15,513 nt of DNA, from positions 1 to 15,513 of the forward strand of contig JAJYMR010000137.1 in the NCBI GenBank assembly GCA_021786815.1, in the 5' to 3' direction. The notes beneath the pieces are model-generated. The model was not told where the DNA came from. It made no database searches and saw only the letters and a program-made list of their open reading frames with translations. Position numbers and translations under genes: made by a program. Shown in pieces: positions 7,521 to 13,246 of this stretch. The DNA is from Deltaproteobacteria bacterium. GTDB taxonomy: Bacteria > Desulfobacterota > Binatia > Binatales > Binataceae. How positions within the stretch are numbered: the stretch's first letter is position 1; each line of letters opens with the position of its first letter.

Positions 7521-7772
7521 TCACGAGCTTGTGGACGCGCTTGCAGCCTCACTTATAAGTTTTCGAACCGTATCGCTAGGCTGGGCCCCGGCCTTGAGCC
7601 ATCGCTCAACCTGATCCTGCTTAAGGCTGACTTTGGGCGGGTTGTAGGCCGGATCGTAGGTTCCGATCTGGGCGACGAAGCGTCCGTCACGGGGCGAGCG
7701 CGAATCGGCGACGACAATTCTGAAAAACGGCTTCTTTCGGCTACCGTGACGCCGCAACCTCATAACGAGCAT
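7521..7772 (-). CDS. rpsP: 30S ribosomal protein bS16
   Basis: This is a small-subunit ribosomal protein needed for 30S assembly, 83 residues. The pattern MRLRRHGSRKKPFFRIVVAD (4-23), then SRSPRDGRFVAQIGTYDP and a basic VERWLKAGAQPSDTVRKL segment, is diagnostic. The last eight or so residues are a Ser/Ala-rich tail. The start is the ATG at 7772, with an internal ATG at 7763 as an alternative; GGGGAG lies about a dozen bases before the outer one. It is 31 bases from ffh and 25 from khpA, so it belongs to the same transcript. Confidence 0.96.
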   Translation of the reverse strand: MLVMRLRRHGSRKKPFFRIVVADSRSPRDGRFVAQIGTYDPAYNPPKVSLKQDQVERWLKAGAQPSDTVRKLISEAASASTSS

Positions 7773-7803
7773 ACTTTTCCGAATCTCCCCTCGATAAATA
7801 ATA

Positions 7804-9144
7804 TTAGCTTCCGAAACCCAGCCCGCGCATCATCGCCTTGCCAGCTCCCATGCGGGTCAGCTTTTTCATCATTTTGCGGGTCTGTTCGAACTGCTTGACG
7901 AACCTGTTTACGTCCTGGACGGAGGTGCCGCTGCCGGTGGCGATACGCGCGCGCCTTCGTCCGTTCAAAACCAGATGGTTTTCGCGCTCCTGCGGGGTCA
8001 TCGAGTCGATAATCGCCTGGATGCGCTTGAGTTCGCGGCGCGCCTCCTCGGAATCGACCTGGCCCGCAACCTTCTTGAGCCCGGGTATCATCCCGAGCAG
8101 GTCGCCGAGCGAGCCCATCTTGCGAAGCGTCTTCAACTGGTCGGCGAAATCCGTGATCGTGAACTCGTTTTTCTTGAACTTGCGCTCGAGTTCCTTGGCC
8201 TTCTTCTCGTCGTAGCTCGCCTGGGCCTTCTCGATGAGCGTCAGCACGTCGCCCATCCCGAGGATTCGCGAGGCGAGCCGGTCGGGATGGAACGGTTCGA
8301 AGGCGTCCAGCTTCTCGCCCATGCCGGCGAACAGGATTGGCGCTCCGGTAACAGCCCGCACGGAGAGCGCAGCGCCGCCGCGCGCGTCGCTGTCGAGCTT
8401 GGTCAGGACCACGCCCGAGATGCCGAGCCGTTGATGGAACCCGGCGGCGACGTTGGCGGCCTCCTGGCCGGTCATCGCGTCGGCAACGAAGACTACATGA
8501 TGGGGCCGGACGGCGGCCTTGAGCCGCTCGAGCTCCTCCATCAATTCTTCGTCGATCTGGAGCCGGCCGGCGGTGTCGATAAGAATGGCGTCGTAGCCGG
8601 CGGCCTCGGAGCGCGCGAGCGCGCGGGTCGCAATCTCGATCGGGTCTTCGTTCTCGTGGCTGTCGAGCACGGGCACGCCGACCTGACCGCCGAGTATCCG
8701 CAACTGCTCCATCGCGGCCGGCCGGCGCACGTCGGTCGAGACCAGCAGCGGATGGCGCTTGCGGTTCTCCTTGAGCCATCGCGCTAGCTTCGCGACCGAG
8801 GTGGTTTTGCCGGAGCCTTGCAGCCCGACCATCATTATCTTGACCGGCGGCTTGACCTTGAGATCGATTTCCCGCGCGGTCCCGCCCATCACCTCACGCA
8901 ACTCGTCGGCGACAAACTTGATGAGATGCTGCTCCGGCGTGAGCGAGCGCAGCACCTCCTGGCCGAGCGCCTTACGCTTGACATGCTCGACGAAATCGCG
9001 GACGACCTTGATATTGACGTCCGCTTCGAGCAGCGCCAGGCGGACCTCGCGCAGGGCCTCGTCGATATTGCTTTCGGTGATCCGGCCGTGGCCCCTGAGC
9101 TTCTTGAAAATTCCCTCGAGGCGGTCGCTCAGCGTGTCGAACAT
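7804..9144 (-). CDS. ffh: Signal recognition particle protein Ffh (SRP54)
   Basis: Ffh is the GTPase that, with 4.5S RNA, recognises signal peptides on the ribosome and hands the complex to FtsY at the membrane. The 446-residue protein has the N domain (1-100), the G domain with G1 GLQGSGKTT (107-115), DVRRPAA (138-144), DTAGR (190-194) and TKLD (248-251), and the methionine-rich M domain from about 295. The M-domain RNA-binding stretch includes SGTSVQDVNRFVKQFEQTRK (405-424) and the MMKKLTRMG helix. The start is the ATG at 9142-9144. It is the first gene of the leftward operon and has a candidate promoter about 75-100 bases upstream. Confidence 0.97.
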   Translation of the reverse strand: MFDTLSDRLEGIFKKLRGHGRITESNIDEALREVRLALLEADVNIKVVRDFVEHVKRKALGQEVLRSLTPEQHLIKFVADELREVMGGTAREIDLKVKPPVKIMMVGLQGSGKTTSVAKLARWLKENRKRHPLLVSTDVRRPAAMEQLRILGGQVGVPVLDSHENEDPIEIATRALARSEAAGYDAILIDTAGRLQIDEELMEELERLKAAVRPHHVVFVADAMTGQEAANVAAGFHQRLGISGVVLTKLDSDARGGAALSVRAVTGAPILFAGMGEKLDAFEPFHPDRLASRILGMGDVLTLIEKAQASYDEKKAKELERKFKKNEFTITDFADQLKTLRKMGSLGDLLGMIPGLKKVAGQVDSEEARRELKRIQAIIDSMTPQERENHLVLNGRRRARIATGSGTSVQDVNRFVKQFEQTRKMMKKLTRMGAGKAMMRGLGFGS

Positions 9145-9217
9145 TTGGTTAGAAGCTGATAGTCGGTGAATCTGGAGTCGGTTATGTGGTCAAAATAGTG
9201 ATTTCAGCGAAACACAA

Positions 9218-9246
9218 AGGCTAGGTTACGCCAGCAACTGTGTCAA
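9218..9246 (-). promoter_or_regulatory. Candidate sigma70 promoter for the ffh operon
   Basis: On the - strand a perfect -35 box TTGACA (9246-9241) is separated by exactly 17 bases from TAGCCT (9223-9218), a weak -10 match (T, A and the final T agree). Transcription would begin near 9211, giving a leader of about 67 bases before ffh. The 235-base gap between ffh and the thioesterase gene otherwise holds only GC hairpins and no gene. Confidence 0.45.
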
Positions 9247-9359
9247 TCGCGAAAAGGTTACGGCCTTTGTATCCGCCTTAAATAAATCATACCGTCTGCG
9301 CAGCCTTGCCGCGAGGGGCTCTCGCCTCGTCCGGTCCGATGGACGGCAACCACCATCGC

Positions 9360-9374
9360 GCGGCCTCGGGCCGC
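9360..9374 (-). terminator. GC hairpin just after the thioesterase stop
   Basis: On the - strand GCGGCC-CGA-GGCCGC forms a perfect 6-bp stem with a 3-nt loop, starting five bases after the thioesterase stop codon. There is no T-run after it, so it may be only a 3'-end or pausing hairpin. Position and perfect pairing are the only support. Confidence 0.3.
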
Positions 9375-9379
9375 AAGAC

Positions 9380-9877
9380 TCAGACCCTTGAGATCGCCCA
9401 GGTCGAACTTGCGGCCGTCGCCAGCGCGCCGTCGGGCGTGGTGACCGAGGCCTCCAGGAAGGCAAGCGAGCGCGTTCGCCGTATTACCCTTGCCGAACCG
9501 GACAGCGTTCCGGGTCTCAGCGCCTTCAGGTAGGAGATTTTCACCTCCGCGGTAACAGCCCATTCCCCGGCCTCGAGCACCGAGCCGATGGCGGTTGAGA
9601 ACATCTCGTCGATAAAGACGGCGAGGTAGCCGCCCTGAAGGGTTCCGAAGGGGTTCAGCGCGGCCGGCGGCTGGTTTTCCCAAGTCCATCGGGCACTCCC
9701 CGAAGCGAACTCGAGCGGACGCATCCCTAGCCCAAGGTTCGGCGAGCGATATTCGGAAACACGGTTTTCCCTGATGAGCCGGTTGATTTCCTCGACCGGA
9801 CCGAGCTTTGCTTCTGCCAACGTGACGGTCCTCTTTATCCGGACGTTTGACCCGCGCAGGTTGGTGCGCGAGCGCAC
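9380..9877 (-). CDS. PaaI-family hotdog-fold thioesterase
   Basis: This is a 165-residue protein of the PaaI/YbgC-like 4HBT hotdog family, whose members hydrolyse acyl-CoA thioesters. The hotdog core is visible as NPFGTLQGGYLAVFIDEMFS (about 75-94), where the family typically has HGG followed by an acidic residue in the next helix; here the His place holds Gln. Further on are VTAEVKISYLKALRPG and a C-terminal beta-strand ASVTTPDGALATAASSTWAI. The start used is a GTG at 9877 and is not certain; the first 25 residues are weakly conserved-looking. It is the last gene of the cluster that starts with the selenoprotein, 107 bases after the glutaredoxin-like gene. The substrate is unknown. Confidence 0.85.
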   Translation of the reverse strand: MRSRTNLRGSNVRIKRTVTLAEAKLGPVEEINRLIRENRVSEYRSPNLGLGMRPLEFASGSARWTWENQPPAALNPFGTLQGGYLAVFIDEMFSTAIGSVLEAGEWAVTAEVKISYLKALRPGTLSGSARVIRRTRSLAFLEASVTTPDGALATAASSTWAISRV

Positions 9878-9984
9878 GGAGAGACATCAGTTTCTCAGGC
9901 TCGCCGAAACGCCTGCAATCATGGGAGCGCGGCTTTCGACGCTACCGCCCGCCTGCCGAACAGCGCCGATTGACCGCAGTCTTT

Positions 9985-10221
9985 TCAGCCGGTTTCAAGC
10001 GCCTGGGCGATTCGTTCAGGGTCGAATCCGACGATGATTTCGTCATCGATGGCGAGTACCGGAGTGGACCGGATATTGCGGCTCTCCAAAAACATTGCGG
10101 CGTCTTCGTCGACCATCACGTCTCTGACGGTAAACGCCACGCCCCTGTTGCGCAGGTAAGCCTTGAGCCGTTCGCAAGGCGCGCAAAGCGGCGTCGAATA
10201 AACGACCACCTTACGGGGCAT
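9985..10221 (-). CDS. Glutaredoxin/thioredoxin-like CxxC protein
   Basis: This is a 78-residue thioredoxin-fold protein of the glutaredoxin/NrdH size class. The redox motif is Cys13-Ala-Pro-Cys16 in VVVYSTPLCAPCERLK, and the cis-proline of the fold is Pro54 in RSTPVLAID. The last part (IVGFDPERIAQAL) is the typical GF-containing C-terminal helix of glutaredoxin-like proteins. It should be cytoplasmic, as no signal peptide is seen. The ATG at 10221 has GAGGA five bases before it. The gene starts 60 bases after the stop of the selenoprotein gene, so it may supply electrons to, or reduce, the selenenylsulfide of that protein; this partnership is inferred only from position and chemistry. Confidence 0.9.
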   Translation of the reverse strand: MPRKVVVYSTPLCAPCERLKAYLRNRGVAFTVRDVMVDEDAAMFLESRNIRSTPVLAIDDEIIVGFDPERIAQALETG

Positions 10222-10281
10222 GGGTTTCCTCTGTCTTCCGGCGAGCGGCTTTGTTCCGGGCCCGGCCGGGGTTGTCGCGAG

Positions 10282-11172
10282 TCAAATTTTGTCTTCCCGT
10301 TTGAGCTCTCGATATTTCTGCTTGGCCTGTATCCAATGTTCGTAGGCTTCGCCTTCGAGGAAGGGCCGCTCTTTGGTGAAGATCAGCCGCTTCCAACTAT
10401 CGTCTTCGCTCCATACGTAAGGCGTCACCACGGTCGGCGCGGGAGCCTCGGCGTTTTCGAGCAGGAGCAGGCCCGCGTTGATTATTTCGCGTTGGATCGC
10501 GGCGTCGAAGGGCCTGCCGCAAGGGTTGCCGAGCGGGAAATTGGTAAAAACGAAACGCGGGACTCCAACGTACTCGACGATATCGCGAGCGGTTCCGAAA
10601 ACCACCGTCGGGATGCCGTTTGCTTCGAGATGGCGCGCGACCAGACTCACGGTCTGGTGGCAGACGGGTCAGACAGGGGTCAGCAGGACCACGTCGACGC
10701 CGTCCTCGCGGCAGCGCTTGAGGACCTCGGGCGCGTCGCGCTCCATCGTGACCCGCTGGCTGTAGGACGTATAGACGCCGTGAAAGCGCGGAGCGACGCC
10801 GGCGATTCGCCCGTCTGCTGCGAGCTCATGCATCCGCGTCACCGGACAGTAGCTGTTCACGTCCTCGAGCGTCGTGGTGTGATGATCGTAGTGCTCGTTG
10901 CGGCTGAAGAGGCGCTTGACCGGCGTGTCGAACGGAATCGAATAGACGTTGCCGGTCAAGGTTGCGCCGTCATGACGCTCGCGCTCGCCGCTCTCATTCA
11001 GCATCGCGATATCGCTGGTGGTCGCGAGCCCAAGGCGGCATTGCGCAAGCGGCTTTTCCAGCCGAGCGAACGGGATATCCTCGAAATGCGCCCACTTGTA
11101 TGGCGTCTTGTAACCCTCGGCGAGGTAGTACTCTCGGGTTCGATCGATATACCGGACGTAGTCGTCGCTCAT
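10282..11172 (-). CDS. GrdB/PrdB-like selenoprotein (glycine/sarcosine/betaine reductase selenoprotein B family), Sec168
   Basis: I read this as a single 296-residue selenoprotein with an in-frame TGA at 10671-10669 decoded as selenocysteine. Before the TGA (167 residues) and after it (128 residues) the frame is the same and family resemblance continues: LLTPV-U-PVCHQTVSLVARHL, then TNFPLGNPCGRPFD. This resembles the selenoprotein B family of glycine/betaine/D-proline reductases, which use a catalytic Sec. Sec168 and Cys171 make a U-x-x-C redox motif; other cysteines are 45, 109 and 154. It is shorter than classical GrdB (about 430 residues), so the substrate is unknown. The ATG at 11172 has AGGGG nine bases upstream. 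The terminal stop is also TGA (10284-10282) and has no comparable hairpin that I noticed. The glutaredoxin-like gene follows. Confidence 0.85.
10636..10662 (-). promoter_or_regulatory. Candidate bacterial SECIS element
   Basis: On the mRNA strand, directly after the TGA, a hairpin forms with a perfect 7-bp upper stem ACCAGAC/GUCUGGU (10658-10652 with 10646-10640) and a 5-nt loop CGUGA (10651-10647). Below a single C/C mismatch, three more pairs (U-G, G-C, C-G) extend the stem to 10662/10636. The loop begins 18 bases after the UGA and has G in its second position. Bacterial SECIS elements recognised by SelB are known to lie within the coding region just downstream of UGA, with a G in the first two loop bases and roughly 16-37 bases of spacing. 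Confidence 0.75.
10669..10671 (-). other. In-frame UGA decoded as selenocysteine (Sec168)
   Basis: This TGA lies between GTC (Val167) and CCC (Pro169). The residues that follow, PVCHQTVSL, continue the protein family pattern in the same frame, and the Cys three residues later completes a U-x-x-C redox pair. A SECIS-like hairpin follows directly. Read-through needs SelA, SelB, SelD and tRNA-Sec, none of which are in this window. Confidence 0.82.
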
Positions 11173-11207
11173 TGCCGCAGTCCCCTAATCACGCGAGAAC
11201 TGTCGCT

Positions 11208-11236
11208 CGCCTACACCGAATCTGCTCTTTTGTCAA
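11208..11236 (-). promoter_or_regulatory. Candidate promoter for the selenoprotein gene cluster
   Basis: On the - strand a perfect TTGACA (11236-11231) is followed after 17 bases by TAGGCG (11213-11208), which matches the -10 consensus only in its first two bases. A start near 11201 would give a leader of about 30 bases carrying the AGGGG ribosome-binding site. The same TTGACA-17-TAG layout precedes ffh. The rest of the 212-base gap up to 11384 holds a 6-bp hairpin (GGTCCG/CGGACC, 11321-11339), a possible 3' end of the upstream microprotein transcript; no T-run follows. Confidence 0.4.
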
Positions 11237-11384
11237 AGAAGTCGCTAGCGCAGCTCGATTTTGACCCTGGCCCGGAACCTACGCAAACCTGGGCGTCAGC
11301 GCACAATTCCCCACAGCGAAGGTCCGCGGAGGCCGGACCCTGCGTCACACCCGGCTGGCCTGGCCGGTATCCCTGCGGGTTTGG

Positions 11385-11471
11385 CTAGCCGCCGTTCAGC
11401 ATCTGGGCGAGTATCAACGCCGCGACGGTCACCGCCGAGCCGAGCAGGATGAACACGAGCATTTTTCTCAT
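11385..11471 (-). CDS. 28-residue single-span membrane microprotein
   Basis: This is a very small ORF of 28 residues: a short basic start (MRKM), about 20 hydrophobic residues (LVFILLGSAVTVAALILAQM) and a polar end LNGG. It would be one membrane helix with the N-terminus inside. Support is a good ribosome-binding site, AGGGG (11481-11477), five bases before the ATG, and its place between yifB and the selenoprotein gene. The same frame is open further up to 11600, but those residues do not look like a protein and no ribosome-binding site goes with them. I do not recognise a family and assign no function. It could be a chance ORF. Confidence 0.5.
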   Translation of the reverse strand: MRKMLVFILLGSAVTVAALILAQMLNGG

Positions 11472-11480
11472 GAGATCCCC

Positions 11481-11543
11481 TCGAAAGTCCGCTTCTTTCC
11501 GAATCCACGAGGCCCGACAGGATGGATTCGGCTTATCTTTCGA
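11481..11543 (-). promoter_or_regulatory. Two-tier stem structure in the leader of the microprotein
   Basis: Two nested inverted repeats are seen: an inner 9-bp perfect stem CCGAATCCA/TGGATTCGG (11499-11507 with 11523-11531, loop 15 nt) and an outer 7-bp stem TCGAAAG/CTTTCGA (11481-11487 with 11537-11543). On the - strand the outer stem ends directly next to the AGGGG ribosome-binding site of the microprotein, so folding could affect its translation. No known riboswitch class is recognised. Confidence 0.4.
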
Positions 11544-11545
11544 AG

Positions 11546-11574
11546 TAGATACGCTCATAGCCAGTCGCACGCAA
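11546..11574 (-). promoter_or_regulatory. Weak candidate promoter for the microprotein
   Basis: On the - strand TTGCGT (11574-11569), 17 bases, TATCTA (11551-11546). Each box matches consensus at three of six positions. The predicted start (about 11540) falls at the beginning of the structured leader, which is the main reason to list it. Confidence 0.25.
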
Positions 11575-11584
11575 TCACAGAATT

Positions 11585-11609
11585 CTGACCAAAATGGCAT
11601 TTTGGTCAG
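11585..11609 (-). terminator. 25-base near-perfect palindrome after yifB (terminator or operator)
   Basis: The arms CTGACCAAAATG and CATTTTGGTCAG are perfect reverse complements, separated by a single G (in RNA, about a 10-11 bp stem with a 3-5 nt loop). It starts 15 bases after the yifB stop codon on the - strand. It could end the yifB transcript, although no T-run follows. It could also be a protein-binding site just upstream of the microprotein promoter. Confidence 0.45.
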
Positions 11610-11624
11610 CGGCCGATTGCCGCT

Positions 11625-13157
11625 TCAGAGGGCGGTGCGGTCGAGCGAGCGGTACTGGATCGCTTCGCTGATATGATGCGCCTGGATGTCGGTGGATTCG
11701 TCGAGGTCGGCGATCGTGCGGGCGACCTTGAGGATCCTGGTGTAGGCGCGGGCGCTAAGGCCCAGCCGATTTATCGCCAGTTCGAGCAAGCGCTCGCCCG
11801 ACGATTCGACTTGGCAATGCGTCCTCATCTCCCGCGCGCCCATCTGCGCGTTGCAAAAGAATGACAACCGGGCGAACCGCTTGAGCTGGAGGTCGCGCGC
11901 GCGATTGACGCGCTCGCGGATTCCCTCGGACGGCTCGCCGGCGCTGCGGTCGGTCAGTTCCTTGTACTTGACGGCGGGAACCTCGATATGGATGTCGATA
12001 CGGTCGAGGAGCGGACCCGAGATGCGCGAGCGATAGCGCTGGATCGCAAGCGGCGAGCAGGTGCACTCGTGCGAAGTGTCGCCGTAAAAGCCGCACGGGC
12101 ACGGATTCATCGCCGCAATCAGCATCACCGAGGCCGGAAACGTGATCGTACCCATCACGCGCGAGATCGTGATTCGGGCGTCTTCGAGCGGCTGGCGAAG
12201 CACTTCGAGCACGTTCTTTCGAAACTCGGGCAACTCGTCGAGGAACAGCACGCCGTGATGCGCAAGGCTGACCTCGCCGGGACGCGGCACTGGCCCACCG
12301 CCGATAAGTCCCGCGTCGGAAATCGTATGATGGGGTGAGCGGAATGGGCGGGTCGCAATCAGCGCGCGCCCGTCGAGCAGGCCCATCACCGAGTGCACCT
12401 TGGTCGTCTCTATCGCCTCGTCGAAGGTCATTGCGGGCAGGATGGTCGGCAGCCGCTTCGCGAGCATCGTTTTGCCCGAGCCGGGCGGGCCGATCATCAG
12501 GACGTTATGGCCGCCCGCGGCCGCAACCTCGAGCGCGCGCTTGGCCTGCTCCTGTCCCTTGACCTCGGCAAAATCGACCTCGTAGCGGCTTCCGCAGCTG
12601 AACAGATCGGCGACGTTGGCGACCGTGGGCGGGATGTCGCGCAGATTCTCGAAGAATTCGAACGCCTCGCGAAGCGTATCGACGCCGAGAATCGCGACTC
12701 CTTCGCCGACCACCGAGGCTTCAAGCGCGTTTTCCTTGGGCAGAATCACGCCGGCGTATTTCACCGTGCGGGCGAGCAGCGCGGTCGGAAGCGCGCCCTT
12801 GATCCTTTTGACGCGCCCGTCGAGAGCCAGTTCTCCGAGCACGAGGTAGTTGGCCAGCCGCTCGCGGTTCTTGAGTTCGCCGCTTGCGGCAAGGATTCCG
12901 AGCGCGATCGGCAGGTCGAAGGCCGAGCCTTCCTTGCGGATATCGGCCGGGGCGAGGTTGATGGTTATCTTGCGGTTGGGAAACTCGTAGCCGGAGTTGG
13001 AAATTCCCGATTTGACACGTTCCTGCGCCTCTTTGACCGCGCCTTCGGCAAGGCCTACCGTCTTCAGGCCGGGCACGCCAGCACTGATGTCAACCTCGAC
13101 TTCGACCGGGAAAGCGTCAACACCTTGAAGTGACGCCGAAAGCACGCTGGCGAGCAA
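11625..13157 (-). CDS. YifB/ComM-family Mg-chelatase-like AAA+ ATPase
   Basis: This is a 510-residue protein of the YifB/ComM family. ComM is a hexameric helicase that promotes branch migration during natural transformation, but the family is widespread in bacteria that are not known to be competent. The N-terminal Lon-protease-like fold is seen in VEVEVDISAGVPGLKTVGLA (18-37). The AAA+ core has Walker A GPPGSGKT (223-230), Walker B GVLFLDELPE (302-311) and the arginine-bearing LLDRIDIH. A four-Cys group, CPCG and CTC (Cys353, 355, 365, 367), may bind zinc. The C-terminal Mg-chelatase lid domain ends in YRSLDR. The start is a TTG at 13157: it gives the family N-terminus MLASVLSASLQG and has AGGGGG eight bases upstream. 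Confidence 0.95.
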   Translation of the reverse strand: MLASVLSASLQGVDAFPVEVEVDISAGVPGLKTVGLAEGAVKEAQERVKSGISNSGYEFPNRKITINLAPADIRKEGSAFDLPIALGILAASGELKNRERLANYLVLGELALDGRVKRIKGALPTALLARTVKYAGVILPKENALEASVVGEGVAILGVDTLREAFEFFENLRDIPPTVANVADLFSCGSRYEVDFAEVKGQEQAKRALEVAAAGGHNVLMIGPPGSGKTMLAKRLPTILPAMTFDEAIETTKVHSVMGLLDGRALIATRPFRSPHHTISDAGLIGGGPVPRPGEVSLAHHGVLFLDELPEFRKNVLEVLRQPLEDARITISRVMGTITFPASVMLIAAMNPCPCGFYGDTSHECTCSPLAIQRYRSRISGPLLDRIDIHIEVPAVKYKELTDRSAGEPSEGIRERVNRARDLQLKRFARLSFFCNAQMGAREMRTHCQVESSGERLLELAINRLGLSARAYTRILKVARTIADLDESTDIQAHHISEAIQYRSLDRTAL

Positions 13158-13165
13158 TCGCCGTT

Positions 13166-13171
13166 CCCCCT
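13166..13171 (-). promoter_or_regulatory. Ribosome-binding site that fixes the TTG start of yifB
   Basis: AGGGGG on the - strand lies eight bases before the TTG at 13157. No ATG or GTG upstream gives the family N-terminus, so this site decides the rare start codon. Confidence 0.6.
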
Positions 13172-13210
13172 AAGCCAGCAACGGACGAGATTGACAGAAT
13201 GTAGCGCAAT

Positions 13211-13223
13211 ACAGACCGTCTGT
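13211..13223. promoter_or_regulatory. 13-base perfect palindrome, possible repressor operator
   Basis: ACAGAC-C-GTCTGT is a perfect 6+1+6 palindrome in the 89-base gap (13158-13246) between the CoA-transferase gene and yifB. The form resembles operators of TetR-type repressors, and it lies about 55 bases upstream of the yifB start. It could also be a small 3' hairpin of the CoA-transferase transcript. No good promoter boxes were found beside it on the - strand. Confidence 0.3.
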
Positions 13224-13246
13224 GAACGGAAGAAAGAGCCGCGCGC

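Noticed and set aside
7760..8779. 339-codon - strand frame inside ffh
   Set aside because: It overlaps ffh in another frame on the same strand, is very rich in Arg and Ala, and has no family resemblance.
10282..10650. A separate gene starting at the GTG at 10650, downstream of a shorter gene that ends at the TGA at 10669
   Set aside because: The frame is the same on both sides, the six codons between are family-like (PVCHQT), there is no ribosome-binding site before the GTG, and a SECIS-like hairpin includes that GTG in its loop. One selenoprotein explains all of this.
10669..10671. Nonsense mutation making a pseudogene
   Set aside because: The TGA is exactly at the place of a redox residue in a selenoprotein family, followed by Cys at +3. 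Both sides are intact with no other damage. A sequencing error or mutation cannot be fully excluded.
9847..11388. Long + strand open frame of 513 codons
   Set aside because: It lies antisense to the selenoprotein, glutaredoxin-like gene and microprotein, has biased composition (Arg, Ala, Val, Asp) and no family resemblance. Such antisense frames are common in GC-rich DNA.
11385..11600. 71-residue version of the microprotein
   Set aside because: The first 43 residues would be translated from the leader hairpin region and look random; only the inner ATG has a ribosome-binding site.
13191..13219. + strand TTGACA with 17-base spacing as a promoter
   Set aside because: The -10 place (GACCGT) does not match and no + strand gene follows.
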